A stretch of 64,000 nt of DNA from WRIS01 sp964345475. GTDB taxonomy: Bacteria; Actinomycetota; Coriobacteriia; Coriobacteriales; Eggerthellaceae. Shown here piece by piece: positions 42,692 to 51,619 of the stretch (positions are counted from its first letter, which is position 1; every line of letters begins with the position of its first letter). The position numbers and the translations under genes were made by a program. The notes under the pieces are model-generated. The model was not told the DNA's origin and ran no database searches. It worked only from the letters and a program-made list of their open reading frames with translations. The stretch covers positions 1-64,000 of the forward strand of contig CAYFQW010000002.1 in NCBI GenBank assembly GCA_964345475.1. Reading direction: 5' to 3'.

Positions 42692-42883
42692 ATGTCCAAA
42701 GTTTGTGCAATTTGTGGTAAGTCTCCTGCTGCAGGACACAAGGTCAGCCACTCTCATAGAGTGTCGAACCGTGTGTTCCGTCCTAACGTGCAGAAGGTCA
42801 ATATCAGGTTAAAGGGTAAGGTTCAACGCGCCAATGTATGCACGAGATGCATAAAAGCTGGAAAGATTGAACGCGTCTCATAA
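42692..42883 (+). CDS. rpmB: 50S ribosomal protein L28, zinc-binding form
   Basis: 63 residues: MSKVCAICGKSPAAGHKVSHSH, then NVQKVNIRLKGKVQRANVCTRCIKAGKIERV. The two CxxC pairs mark the zinc-binding C+ paralogue; many Actinobacteria also have a C- copy induced under zinc limitation, not present here. ATG 42692 with GGAGTG upstream is preferred over an ATG 9 nt earlier. It is one of two plus-strand genes and is transcribed alone, with a promoter in front and a terminator just behind. Confidence 0.98.
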   Translation: MSKVCAICGKSPAAGHKVSHSHRVSNRVFRPNVQKVNIRLKGKVQRANVCTRCIKAGKIERVS

Positions 42884-42896
42884 GCCAAGTTTAACT

Positions 42897-42939
42897 TATA
42901 TATACAAAAGCCCGCTCCAGGCGGGCTTTTGTATATATA
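42897..42939. terminator. Bidirectional intrinsic terminator
   Basis: A 19-bp stem (AAAAGCCCGC-TCCAG-GCGGGCTTTT flanked by complementary TATATATAC) between the convergent rpmB and rnhA-queD genes. A-rich left arm and T-rich right arm make it work on both strands. Confidence 0.92.
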
Positions 42940-43001
42940 TCGATAGTCTATGGATAAACTCGAATCCTGTCTCAGATCTCCTTTTCTCTGCCAAATGTAT
43001 A

Positions 43002-44000
43002 TTATGGCCGGTAAACAACTTTTGCCGAAGGGCTCTCCCACAGAATCATTTCTCTCAGTTTTATAGTAGGGGGAAATGTTTTTTGCAATTCGTAAAACAA
43101 AACGCGCGCTAGATTTTCTGCCGTTGGATTAAGGGTATCAAAAGGCGGCACGTCATTAATATAGCGGTGGTCAAAATTTTCTAGTAGTGCATTCAAGTCT
43201 TTTTTGAGAGCCTTGAAATCATATACTATTCCCACAGAATCAAGCTTCTCGCCCACGACCGTTGCTTCTACTTCCCAAGTGTGTCCATGTAGGAATCTGC
43301 AAGGGCCGTCGTAGCCGGGTAAAGTGTGTGCTGCATCAAAGTGCCCTTTGATGGTCATTTCATAGGTCCCACCACAGTTTTCGTATGATTCACCAGACAA
43401 TTGACCTGGCCCCGTATATACCTCGTTTTTCTCTATATCCATATAGCGTGCTCCTTTAATTTCGTTTTCTCTCGACAAAGCATTCTTTTGGCATGTCCCC
43501 AAACTATCGTCTTGAGGATCCTGCGCGCGATTGGCGTAGGTATCTTCGAAAAGATGCATCGTAATGGGTTCCCACGAAACAGCATAGGTCCCTAAAGGCG
43601 ATGAAGCATCCAGGGCCTCATTAACTAAAAGGTCAGCCTCTTTATTATCCTCTCGATACACATGCACATAGCTTACGCTTTCAAAGCAAGCAGCGAGTGA
43701 TTGGGCGCTTGCAAAAAGCGGCTTTAGAACCTCGCTTTTTACTTTATATTCACCCTTCATCTGCCTTATCATAAGCTGGGAGTCTGCGCGGATCTCCAAT
43801 TCTTTGACACCAGCTGCACGTGCGTTCTCCAGCCCCCATATTAAAGCAGAATACTCAGCTATGTTGTTGGTAGCAGAACCGAGGGGCCAGCCACCTTTGC
43901 TTATATATGCGCCTGTCTCGTCTTTCAGAACATATCCTAAGCCTGAAGGCCCGGGGTTTCCCCTGCTTCCTCCATCCGTGCAGAGAGTTGCCTTAGTCAT
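43002..44000 (-). CDS. Ribonuclease HI fused to 6-carboxytetrahydropterin synthase (QueD)
   Basis: 332 residues with two domains. Residues 1-130 are RNase HI: catalytic Asp9 (TDGGSRGNPG), Glu49 (NNIAEYSAL), Asp73 (IRADSQL) and Asp123 (DNKEADLLVNEAL). Residues about 213-332 are QueD/PTPS-like: Zn ligands His225 (FDAAHTL), His238 and His240 (CRFLHGHTWEVEATV), catalytic Cys234 aligned four residues before His238 as in QueD, His278 in FDHRYIND, and Glu322 in WESPSAKVVY. QueD makes 6-carboxy-tetrahydropterin for queuosine-type 7-deazaguanine synthesis. Residues 131-212 are a non-conserved linker. An in-frame ATG at codon 187 (43442) has a perfect AAAGGAG 8 nt upstream, so QueD may also be made alone. 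No queC, queE or queF is in the window. The start overlaps the upstream zinc-ribbon gene by 8 nt. Confidence 0.93.
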   Translation of the reverse strand: MTKATLCTDGGSRGNPGPSGLGYVLKDETGAYISKGGWPLGSATNNIAEYSALIWGLENARAAGVKELEIRADSQLMIRQMKGEYKVKSEVLKPLFASAQSLAACFESVSYVHVYREDNKEADLLVNEALDASSPLGTYAVSWEPITMHLFEDTYANRAQDPQDDSLGTCQKNALSRENEIKGARYMDIEKNEVYTGPGQLSGESYENCGGTYEMTIKGHFDAAHTLPGYDGPCRFLHGHTWEVEATVVGEKLDSVGIVYDFKALKKDLNALLENFDHRYINDVPPFDTLNPTAENLARVLFYELQKTFPPTIKLREMILWESPSAKVVYRP

Positions 44001-44718
44001 GCTCGACCACCATCAATCTTCTACAAGAGGGACAGTGAGAAAGTGGAGCCTCTGACAGAACTTGCAAAAGCTTTCCATCTGAGAATGTGCTTCTACAAAC
44101 GCTGCATGACCTGTTTGTCAAGTGGGAAAGGGCAATGCCTCCACTTAGATTTGATATTTTCTCATACTCTTCAAGAAGCGAGGGCTCGATATACGCCACG
44201 ACGGATGCACGGCTTTCTTTACGCTGGGAGATGGTGTTTTGAAGAGTTCCTCCCTTCCCCCTGAACGAGCGTATTTCATTTTCCTCCTGCTCCTCAATAA
44301 GAGACAAGGCCTCCGACACCTGCTTTTCCGTACCTTCAATCTTACTGTAGGTGTCCGCAAGCTTGCCAACTTGCGTTTCAAGCGCGTTGCGCCGCTTCGC
44401 AATCCCAGCCAAGTCTTTAGAGTAGGACTCTACCAATCGATAATCGCCTTTCATGTCGTCTATCTTTTTTTGGATAGACGACTGTTTGGCGTCGAGGCTT
44501 TCTTCCTCATTGTTTATTTTTTCCAGCTCTTCGTCGGAATTCTTTTTCAGAATCTGAATTTTACTCTTCTTTTCGAGGACCTTTTCTTTTTTTAAACGTA
44601 ATTCGTATATCTTCTTCCGCTCTGGAAGCTCAGCCAGTGCTTTCTCAGATCTTAGGATCTCGAGATCGATGTCTTGCAGTTGTTCTAAGCGGCGAAGCTG
44701 TTCAATGTCAATACCCAC
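43993..44718 (-). CDS. Coiled-coil C4 zinc-ribbon protein (DUF164/CdsZ-like)
   Basis: 241 residues. The first about 190 form a long coiled coil (EEKSKIQILKKNSDEELEKINNEEES, YSKDLAGIAKRRNALETQVGKLADTY). The C-terminus is a zinc ribbon with CSVCRSTFSDG and CPSCRRLMV (C4). This arrangement matches the DUF164 family, whose members often lie next to Nif3-like and rnhA-type genes. Biochemical role is not established. The start is GTG 44718 with a weak AGG site; Nif3 ends 15 bp before it. Confidence 0.92.
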   Translation of the reverse strand: MGIDIEQLRRLEQLQDIDLEILRSEKALAELPERKKIYELRLKKEKVLEKKSKIQILKKNSDEELEKINNEEESLDAKQSSIQKKIDDMKGDYRLVESYSKDLAGIAKRRNALETQVGKLADTYSKIEGTEKQVSEALSLIEEQEENEIRSFRGKGGTLQNTISQRKESRASVVAYIEPSLLEEYEKISNLSGGIALSHLTNRSCSVCRSTFSDGKLLQVLSEAPLSHCPSCRRLMVVEHD

Positions 44719-44733
44719 AGGCGCCTAGCCTTT

Positions 44734-45633
44734 CTATATTCTTGTCGTTTCGGGGCAGTACCAGCTCGATCCTTGATCGAGGAGAGCTATTCGTGCTTTT
44801 GGGATATCGGCTGCCTCCACTGCAGTAGCTAGCAAGGCGGCTAAAGGGAGCTCGGAAACATCGTGCCCGAGATCGATTATGCAAAGGCCAGCTTGCGAAG
44901 CAGCTAAAGCATCGTGGTATTTGATTTCACCGCCCACTAAGACATCAACATGTTGCATGAGGGCTTTTTCTACTAAACTTCCGCATGAACCTGTTGCTGT
45001 CACTATCTTTTCGAGCACTTGTTCGGAATCCCCCCATACGCGTGGGTATCGGCCGAAAACAGAAACGCATCGAGCAGCAAGGCGTCCAAGTGTTAAAGGG
45101 TCGTCTTCACTACTGTCAACACGGCAAATCTGTCCATAGCCTAACCCTTCATCCTCATGCACGATATCCAGGATACCTTCAAGAGGGAGCCTGAGCATGC
45201 CTGGTAATACCTGCGCTGCCTCGTGGCTCAGATCGAGCGTAGTATGGAAGGACATAATGGAAATCCCCTTCTGGATAGCTGTCCAGATAAGGCCCCCTGA
45301 GGAACCCCTGTTATACGCAGGCGGTGTGAAGTTTTCAGGTGCTTCTATGAAGGGAGGGTGGTGGGTCACTAAAACATTCGCCCCTATGTCTGCCGCTTCC
45401 TGAATTGCCTCTATACTGGGATCGAGAGCCACCGCTACAGCCCGTATCCTCTCATGAGGATCTCCCACTATGAGGCCTGTCCTATCCCAAGGTTCGGCAT
45501 ACTTTTTCGGATAGCGAGACAAAAGGGAGCGTTCCAGACCTGCTACGGTCCTCTTAGAGTCCTTGCTCAAAAGACTCCCGCTTCTGGTGTACCTTAATTC
45601 TCCTTTTTCAGATTCCTGATTATCTCGTTTCAC
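44734..45633 (-). CDS. Nif3-like dinuclear metal centre protein
   Basis: 299 residues of the NIF3/DUF34 family. Metal-binding residues appear in VLVTHHPPFIEAPENF (two His), the SFHTTLDLSHEAAQ region, and the C-terminal DLGHDVSELPL. The N-terminal RYPKKYAEPWDRTGLIVGDP is typical. Proposed roles (GTP cyclohydrolase I-like or nucleic-acid related) remain unproven. The start is GTG 45633 behind GGAGAG. The neighbours zinc-ribbon protein and PHP phosphatase follow the usual actinobacterial order. Confidence 0.93.
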   Translation of the reverse strand: MKRDNQESEKGELRYTRSGSLLSKDSKRTVAGLERSLLSRYPKKYAEPWDRTGLIVGDPHERIRAVAVALDPSIEAIQEAADIGANVLVTHHPPFIEAPENFTPPAYNRGSSGGLIWTAIQKGISIMSFHTTLDLSHEAAQVLPGMLRLPLEGILDIVHEDEGLGYGQICRVDSSEDDPLTLGRLAARCVSVFGRYPRVWGDSEQVLEKIVTATGSCGSLVEKALMQHVDVLVGGEIKYHDALAASQAGLCIIDLGHDVSELPLAALLATAVEAADIPKARIALLDQGSSWYCPETTRI

Positions 45634-45656
45634 GAAACTCTCCTCTCTGAATCATA

Positions 45657-46472
45657 TCAGGCGAGTGGAATACTGCGCCTATCCCCGTTCCTCATCGGAA
45701 CGCTTACTTCACGATACCCACATTCATACATCAAGCGATACGCTTGCTCGAGACCTCTAGTCACGAACTGAGGCTTATGGGCATCGCTTCCTATTGTACA
45801 AGGAACTTCCGCTCGGCAAAACTCTCTCAGAAGCGCTGGGGCTGGATACATCTCCTTGCAGGCATAGTACAGGCCCGAAGTGTTGACTTCGACCATTCGT
45901 CCAGAGACCTTCGCAGCTTCAGCTGCCTGTTCGTACATCCTTTGAGGATCGAAGCTGGGCCGAAATCCAAACTTTTTGCAGAGATCTGGATGTGACATGA
46001 CCGTAAAAGGCTTATCTGAGAGCACAGCCTCTATCCAATTTTGAAAATAAGCAGTCCAGATAGAGTCCGCACCTTCTTCCTCCCAACGCCATGTTTGATT
46101 CGGATCATCGAATGCCCACGCATCAATAAAATGAACCGATCCAAGAATTATCTCAAAACGGCTCATATCGAGCTCTTTCTCGCTCCTGGCTTCATGCTCC
46201 CCCAGCCAATCAAGCTCGCATCCAAGAAGTACTTCCATGTCCGGATACTCTTCGCGAACCTCTTCTACCGTATTACAGTAATCGTCAAGAAGCGTTGAAG
46301 GCATGCTCAAGTAAGCGTCGGGATCGAGTTGTTCAGGCAGGGGAAAATGCTCCGTTAGCGCAAGTGTTGTAATACCGTGCTTTGCAGCTTGCGATATTAC
46401 TTCAGCAACCTCGCCCTCGCCGTGGCCGCAAAAGCGAGTGTGGGTATGCATGTTTACAAGTTCGATTTTCAT
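45657..46472 (-). CDS. PHP-domain phosphatase, histidinol-phosphatase-like
   Basis: 271 residues from ATG 46472, which has AAAGG 6 nt before it; the open frame upstream does not belong to the family. The PHP motif NMHTHTRFCGHGEG and the later ALTEHFPLP, LGCELDWLGEHE, LGSVHFIDAWAFD, VMSHPDLCKKFG and TIGSDAHKP give the full set of metal-binding residues. It is a histidinol phosphatase by similarity (HisJ/HisK type), but no his genes are nearby, so the substrate is open. The ATG overlaps the end of the cysteine desulfurase gene by 4 nt. Confidence 0.9.
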   Translation of the reverse strand: MKIELVNMHTHTRFCGHGEGEVAEVISQAAKHGITTLALTEHFPLPEQLDPDAYLSMPSTLLDDYCNTVEEVREEYPDMEVLLGCELDWLGEHEARSEKELDMSRFEIILGSVHFIDAWAFDDPNQTWRWEEEGADSIWTAYFQNWIEAVLSDKPFTVMSHPDLCKKFGFRPSFDPQRMYEQAAEAAKVSGRMVEVNTSGLYYACKEMYPAPALLREFCRAEVPCTIGSDAHKPQFVTRGLEQAYRLMYECGYREVSVPMRNGDRRSIPLA

Positions 46473-47689
46473 ATGCGACCTTTCTGGCGTAACAAATCCT
46501 TCAGCGCATCCAAAAAAATCCTCAAATCTTCGCGATCGCTTAAATAACCGAAAGATACCCTGAGAGAGCAATACGCATTATCCTTTGAAAGACCGATGGC
46601 TTTCAATACATGCGAGGGTTCGAGGCTTCGAGACGAACACGCAGAACCTCCTGACACCTCGATACCTCGCAGGTCAAAAAACAATATGGAACTAGCGCTT
46701 TCAATACCTGGGATATAGAAATTAAGTATATGAGGCGCGTTAATGCGAGAACCTGGTTCCACGGGAACACTCATCTTTACTTCAGGATGCTCAGATAAAG
46801 CAGCATAAAGCGTGTCTCTCAAGGCTATGAGGCGAAGAGATTCGGTCTCGTAAGACGACACGGCCTCTTTACATGCTTCAGCAAATGAAAATGCGCCACA
46901 TACGTTTTGAGTTCCGCTTCTCATCCCAAATTCTTGGCCGCCACCTAAGAGAAGGGGATCGCAAGGAGTACTGTTCTTGAGGTACAGGCAACCTACCCCT
47001 TTAGGGCCAGCAACTTTATGCGAAGAAAAGGAAGCGGCATCAACGTTCAGGGCTCTCAGATCGATAGGAACTTTTCCTAAGGCCTGAGCGGCATCGGTAT
47101 GGAACAGAGCCCCTGCCTCATGTGCTAAAGCCGCGAGCTTAGCGACGGGTTGCACTGTACCAAGCTCGTTGTTCACCATTTGCACGGAAACAAGAGATGT
47201 GTTTTCCTTTAAAGCCCTTCTTAGCTGCTCCTCTGTTATAAAGCCTTCCTTGTTTGGCTCTATAATGCTCACCTCACAGCCTAAGGATCTGAGGGCCTTT
47301 ATAGGAGCCAAAACTGCATCGTGCTCAATTGAGGAGCTAATGATATGGGGGACAAAGGATGCATTCCCAGCCTGAATTGCCTGTTTTTTCAAAGCTGATA
47401 CTATACCGAATAAGGCTGTATTGTTTGCTTCTGTGGCTCCTGAGGTAAACAGTATTTCGTCAGCTCGACGGGCATGAAGATCACGAGAAATCGATAGGCG
47501 CGATTCTTCTAGTAAAGAAAAAGCCCGCCTTCCAGAACTATGAAGGGAGTTCGCGTTGCCGCCCGTGCTAAGGTGGGCCATCCCTACCTCTAAAAATTGC
47601 TCCATTGCTTTGCGCGAAGCCGCGCAAAGAGGAGCTGTCGCAGCCCAGTCAAGATATACTCGGGTTTGTTGGTTATCGGGCCTGTTCAT
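46469..47689 (-). CDS. Cysteine desulfurase (NifS/IscS family)
   Basis: 406 residues, PLP-dependent. Landmarks: YLDWAATAPL at the N-terminus, FTSGATEANNTALFG, the PLP-lysine segment SSHKVAGPKGVGCLYLK, and the catalytic-loop cysteine in EVSGGSACSSRSLEPSHVL. It provides sulfur for Fe-S clusters or thiolated tRNA. The family includes IscS and NifS and I cannot tell them apart here; thiI, iscU and mnmA are absent. It overlaps rpe by 17 nt and the PHP gene by 4. Confidence 0.93.
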   Translation of the reverse strand: MNRPDNQQTRVYLDWAATAPLCAASRKAMEQFLEVGMAHLSTGGNANSLHSSGRRAFSLLEESRLSISRDLHARRADEILFTSGATEANNTALFGIVSALKKQAIQAGNASFVPHIISSSIEHDAVLAPIKALRSLGCEVSIIEPNKEGFITEEQLRRALKENTSLVSVQMVNNELGTVQPVAKLAALAHEAGALFHTDAAQALGKVPIDLRALNVDAASFSSHKVAGPKGVGCLYLKNSTPCDPLLLGGGQEFGMRSGTQNVCGAFSFAEACKEAVSSYETESLRLIALRDTLYAALSEHPEVKMSVPVEPGSRINAPHILNFYIPGIESASSILFFDLRGIEVSGGSACSSRSLEPSHVLKAIGLSKDNAYCSLRVSFGYLSDREDLRIFLDALKDLLRQKGRI

Positions 47690-48365
47690 GACACCGCGCT
47701 GCTTTTTTTATCGATTCAATAGCAATCCGGGGATCGTCTGTCCCGAATACAGCATTTCCAGCAACAAAAACATCAGCCCCATAAGAAGCAACAAGGGGTA
47801 CTGTGTGCACATCAATGCCCCCATCAACCTCAATCAAAGGGTTTACCTGTGCCTTTTTGGCAATCTCAGCTACTTCCGCCACACGCAGTTCAGATCCCTC
47901 GATATATGACTGCCCAGAAAATCCCGGGTATACACTCATTACAAGAACTAGATCCAACTCATGAATGAATTTTTTAATGATCGAGATTTCCGTATCAGGT
48001 TTTATGGCAAGACCAGGGCGAGCGCCGGCATCGCGAATCATGTGTATTGCTTCAAATATCTTTTCTTCATCGTTGTCGAGTGCCTCCGTATGAAAGCTGA
48101 GGTAGTCGGCACCCGCTTCCAGAAACCATGGTATTTGCCTCAGAGGGTTGGACACCATCAGATGGACATCTAATGGTAGCACGTCGAGCGCATGCAACTG
48201 CTTTACCAAAGGAATGCCCATGCTTATATTTGGAACGAAATGCCCGTCCATCACGTCAACATGGATGAAGTCTGCTCCACCCTCAACGATGTGATCGATA
48301 GACTGCTGCATATTCATAAAATCGCCCGAAAGGATTGAGGGGGCTAATCGAGGATCTTCAAACAT
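47673..48365 (-). CDS. rpe: Ribulose-phosphate 3-epimerase
   Basis: 230 residues, TIM barrel. Motifs LAPSILSGDFMNMQQSIDHI, FIHVDVMDGHFVPNISMG, PLDVHLMVSNPL, DYLSFHTEA, LVLVMSVYPGFSGQSYIEGS and IEVDGGIDVHTVPLVASYGADVFVAGNAVFG give the family. It interconverts ribulose-5-P and xylulose-5-P in the pentose phosphate pathway. It may have its own promoter: TACAAT on the minus strand at 48403-48398 in the 161-bp gap after gpsA. Confidence 0.97.
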   Translation of the reverse strand: MFEDPRLAPSILSGDFMNMQQSIDHIVEGGADFIHVDVMDGHFVPNISMGIPLVKQLHALDVLPLDVHLMVSNPLRQIPWFLEAGADYLSFHTEALDNDEEKIFEAIHMIRDAGARPGLAIKPDTEISIIKKFIHELDLVLVMSVYPGFSGQSYIEGSELRVAEVAEIAKKAQVNPLIEVDGGIDVHTVPLVASYGADVFVAGNAVFGTDDPRIAIESIKKAARCHEQAR

Positions 48366-48526
48366 ACGAGGTAAACCCTTTCTCTTTGTCTGCTTCGATT
48401 GTACCGCATCAAAAACGATGCTTCAGGACTGCAAGGTCCATCCCCACCAAATCAACCATGAGCCTAGATCAAGGGAGGCGTCCCCTGCATTCGATTAATT
48501 CGTAGCCTCGTTCTGCACCAGCAAGG
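48366..48526. other. 161-bp gap between gpsA and rpe
   Basis: No gene. On the minus strand there are two small back-to-back hairpins (GGAC-CTTGCA-GTCC and GCATC-GTTTTT-GATGC) followed by a TACAAT -10-like box. It probably ends the long 48-64 kb transcript and starts the rpe run, but neither element is strong. Confidence 0.35.
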
Positions 48527-49528
48527 CTAAAAGCCCCAAAATTCGGTGGTGAGCGGGCGTCCAGATAATATTGCAACAGCTTGTGTCGGATCCTTTCCTT
48601 CCCAAACAAGCTTACGGACAACTTCGGTTATAGGAAGCTCGACGTCGTGCTTGCGACTCAAAGTACCGATTGTCTTGCTTGCAAAGGCCCCTTCAACAAT
48701 CATATGAGTTTCTTTTGAGAAGTCCTCTAGTGTTCTTCCTTTTGCGAGGCTTTCACCAAACCGACGATTCCTGGAATGCTCAGACATGCAGGTCGCAATA
48801 AGGTCTCCCGCTCCGGCAAGGCCCATACAAGTCATCGTGTCTCCCCCGCAAGCCTTGACGAGACGGCCCATCTCTGCCAGGCCTCGCGTAATGAGAAGTG
48901 CGGCCGTGTTGTCGCCATACTGCAAGCCATAAGAAACACCAACGGCGATAGCGATGATATTTTTGAAGGCGGCGCACAGCTCCACCCCCACAACATCTGA
49001 GCTAGCGTACGTACGAAAAGTTTCCGTAGCAAGCAAGTTTTGAAAAAATTCAACTGTGTCCGGAGAAGACGAGGCTACGACAGTTGCTGAAGGAATATCC
49101 CGTATGACCTCTTCAGCATGATTGGGGCCTGAAAGAGCCGCGAGGCGATCTCTCCCCCCAAGCTCTGATTCAAAAACCTCGAGAGGAATAAGGCCACTTT
49201 CCCCCTCAATCCCCTTTGAGCAAATTATGATGGGAAATGTATCGGAGACAAGATTTGAAACAGTTTTAGCCACATCACGTGCTATGCCGGAGGGGGTTAC
49301 CACCAAGGCGGCATCGGCAGACTGAAGAACCTCTTCATGAGATGTGCTTGCAACAATATTCTTAGAAAGATGTGTCTCAGATAAATATCGGGGATTGAAA
49401 CCCTCAGTATTTATAGTTGCGACAATACCTGCATTTCGGGCCCATAAACCCACTTCGTATCCTTTTCCCGCAAGAATCTGAGCTAAGGCAGTGCCCCACG
49501 AACCCGCGCCAATGACTGCTATTTTCAT
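48527..49528 (-). CDS. gpsA: Glycerol-3-phosphate dehydrogenase [NAD(P)+]
   Basis: 333 residues. Rossmann motif IAVIGAGSWGTALAQILA, WARNA, then LSGPNHAEEVIRDIPSATVVAS, the catalytic lysine region VELCAAFKNIIAIAVG, and LAGAGDLIATCMSEHSRNRRFGE. It makes sn-glycerol-3-phosphate for phospholipids. Shine-Dalgarno AAAGGAGAG is strong. It lies 18 bp after plsY, so the two genes for the glycerol-3-phosphate branch are together. Confidence 0.98.
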   Translation of the reverse strand: MKIAVIGAGSWGTALAQILAGKGYEVGLWARNAGIVATINTEGFNPRYLSETHLSKNIVASTSHEEVLQSADAALVVTPSGIARDVAKTVSNLVSDTFPIIICSKGIEGESGLIPLEVFESELGGRDRLAALSGPNHAEEVIRDIPSATVVASSSPDTVEFFQNLLATETFRTYASSDVVGVELCAAFKNIIAIAVGVSYGLQYGDNTAALLITRGLAEMGRLVKACGGDTMTCMGLAGAGDLIATCMSEHSRNRRFGESLAKGRTLEDFSKETHMIVEGAFASKTIGTLSRKHDVELPITEVVRKLVWEGKDPTQAVAILSGRPLTTEFWGF

Positions 49529-49545
49529 ATTACTCTCCTTTATGC

Positions 49546-50274
49546 TTACAAGGCTTTTTTCGCTTTAATACGGTTTTCTGTGCCAGCGCGCAATCGCTTT
49601 ATATTTTCACGATGAGCCCAAATTACCGTTACGCCGACTAACAAGCAAGAGACAAGCGCAAGCCAATTACCCGCAAAATAATATATTCCTAAAAAGGGGC
49701 ATAGTAATGCTGCAGCAATAGAGCCTAGAGAAACATAGCGTGTTGTTAGTACGATAACGATAAATATAGCAAGTTCCAGTGCGGCCCCTACAAAACCAAA
49801 GGTCACGAAAAGACAGCCTATAGCCACTGCTATACCTTTCCCCCCCTTAAATTTGAGCCAAGGAGAAAATATATGCCCCCAAACACACCCTAAGAAAGAA
49901 AGGGCGAGCAGCGACTGCACAAACAGGATGCTCATATCATCTGTCAGCACAAACGAATGCAATCCCGAAGGGTTTATTAAGGAAAACAAGTTGTTTGGTA
50001 CCATATTGTTTCCGCCTAGAGACACTATGCCTTGCCCTACGGCTACACCGAGAATACCTGAAGCGACGCCTTTCGAAAAATCAAGGAGGAAAACTGCAGC
50101 GCCGCCAGCTTTGCCCATGGTCCGCATAGCATTGGTCGTCCCTATGTTTCCCGAGCCATGTTCTCGTATGTCAGTTTTAAAGAAGAGCTTAGAAATAATA
50201 AGACCAAAAGGGATGGATCCCAATAAAAATGAGAGGATAAACGCAAGGACGAGAGCAACTATTATTTCCTGCAT
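49546..50274 (-). CDS. plsY: Glycerol-3-phosphate acyltransferase PlsY
   Basis: Integral membrane acyltransferase that takes the acyl group from acyl-phosphate (made by PlsX) to G3P. 242 residues, slightly long, with five or more hydrophobic helices. Motifs are LLGSIPFGLIISK, RSG-like REHGSGNIGTTNAMRTMGKAGG, the FKGGKGIAVAIGCL acyl-phosphate loop, and VIWAHRENIKRLRAGTENRI at the C-terminus. It sits between der and gpsA, a common order. Confidence 0.96.
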   Translation of the reverse strand: MQEIIVALVLAFILSFLLGSIPFGLIISKLFFKTDIREHGSGNIGTTNAMRTMGKAGGAAVFLLDFSKGVASGILGVAVGQGIVSLGGNNMVPNNLFSLINPSGLHSFVLTDDMSILFVQSLLALSFLGCVWGHIFSPWLKFKGGKGIAVAIGCLFVTFGFVGAALELAIFIVIVLTTRYVSLGSIAAALLCPFLGIYYFAGNWLALVSCLLVGVTVIWAHRENIKRLRAGTENRIKAKKAL

Positions 50275-50281
50275 ATACGCA

Positions 50282-51604
50282 CTAAGCCTTTCTTTTAATT
50301 TTTATATGGATGGGGGTCCCCTCGAGCTTAAACGAAGAACGGAGTCTGTTTTCTAGATATCGGCGATACCCATCATCAACGAGTTCAGGGTGATTGGCGA
50401 AAAACGTAAACACGGGAGGACGGACTCCTGTTTGAGTGAGGTATTTGATACGGAGCATCTTTTTACCTTTTGAAACAGTATGACCAAAATCACGAATTTC
50501 TTGAAGCCAAGAGTTAAGTGCGCTTGTAGAGATTGATTGCGAGTAGTTTACATAGGAGGTATCAACTGCGTCCCATATACGAGTAACGTTCTTGCCCGTA
50601 AGCGCAGAGATGGCAATTACAGGCGCAAAGCCTACAAACATGAGACGGTCGGTAACGCGTTCTCTTATTTCGGCCTTCGCCTCGGGCCCCTCCACAAGAT
50701 CCCATTTATTCAATACGACAACCATTGCACAGCCTCTGTCAAGTGCAAACCCAGCTATACGTTGATCCTGATCGGTCAGTCCCACCTCTCCGTCTACAAC
50801 GAGGAGGGCAAGATGCGCCCGATCGATGGCTCGCATAGCCCTTACGAAACCATAATACTCCACATCTTCATCTATCAAGCTTTTTCGACGCAAGCCTGCC
50901 GTATCGATTACGGTGTACGACTTTCCCTCACGCTCTATCTTTGTATCGATAGCATCCCGTGTCGTACCCGCGACGTTGGAAACGATAGACCGATCCCCTT
51001 CTATGAGGCAGTTGGCCAAAGAAGACTTTCCTGCGTTGGGACGTCCGATAATAGCAATGTGTACAGAATCATCTTCTGGTTCATCCTCAACATCTGTTTT
51101 GCCCATATCTCGTAGCTCTTGCACAAGCTCGTCAAGCATATCACCCGTGCCCGTTCCGTGCACCGAGGATATCGGCCATACCTTATCAAAGCCTAATTGA
51201 TAGAACTCCCACACTTCATCGAGGCTGTTAGGTGTATCTACCTTGTTCACCAAAAGAAGTACAGGGGTTTTTTGTCGGCGGAGTATACGTGCAATCTCTT
51301 CATCATCTGAATTAATACCCGTTTTCCCATCAACAAGGAATAAAATGAGATCCGATTCTTTTGCCGCAATTAAAGCCTGGGCCCGAATAGATCTTTGGAA
51401 CGGGTCGCTCTCCCCCATTTCAATACCGCCCGTGTCAACAAGCGTAAACGAAACTCCATTCCAGTCGGCATCATGATACGAACGATCGCGCGTAACGCCG
51501 CGCATTTCATGCACGATAGCCTCATCGGCCTGCGTGAGCCTATTTATTAGAGTGGACTTTCCAACATTGGGCCGTCCTACAACAGCCACTATAGGTAAAG
51601 GCAT
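50282..51604 (-). CDS. der: Ribosome-associated GTPase Der (EngA)
   Basis: 440 residues with two tandem GTPase domains and a KH-like C-terminal domain. Domain 1: GRPNVGKSTLINRL, DTGGIE, NKVD. Domain 2: GRPNAGKSSLANCLIEG, VIDTAGLRRK, NKWDLV. The C-terminus has RIKYLTQTGVRPPVFTFFANHPE and YRRYLENRLRSSF. Der is required for 50S assembly. It stands 7 bp before plsY. Confidence 0.98.
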   Translation of the reverse strand: MPLPIVAVVGRPNVGKSTLINRLTQADEAIVHEMRGVTRDRSYHDADWNGVSFTLVDTGGIEMGESDPFQRSIRAQALIAAKESDLILFLVDGKTGINSDDEEIARILRRQKTPVLLLVNKVDTPNSLDEVWEFYQLGFDKVWPISSVHGTGTGDMLDELVQELRDMGKTDVEDEPEDDSVHIAIIGRPNAGKSSLANCLIEGDRSIVSNVAGTTRDAIDTKIEREGKSYTVIDTAGLRRKSLIDEDVEYYGFVRAMRAIDRAHLALLVVDGEVGLTDQDQRIAGFALDRGCAMVVVLNKWDLVEGPEAKAEIRERVTDRLMFVGFAPVIAISALTGKNVTRIWDAVDTSYVNYSQSISTSALNSWLQEIRDFGHTVSKGKKMLRIKYLTQTGVRPPVFTFFANHPELVDDGYRRYLENRLRSSFKLEGTPIHIKIKRKA

Positions 51605-51619
51605 AGTATCCCCATTCGC

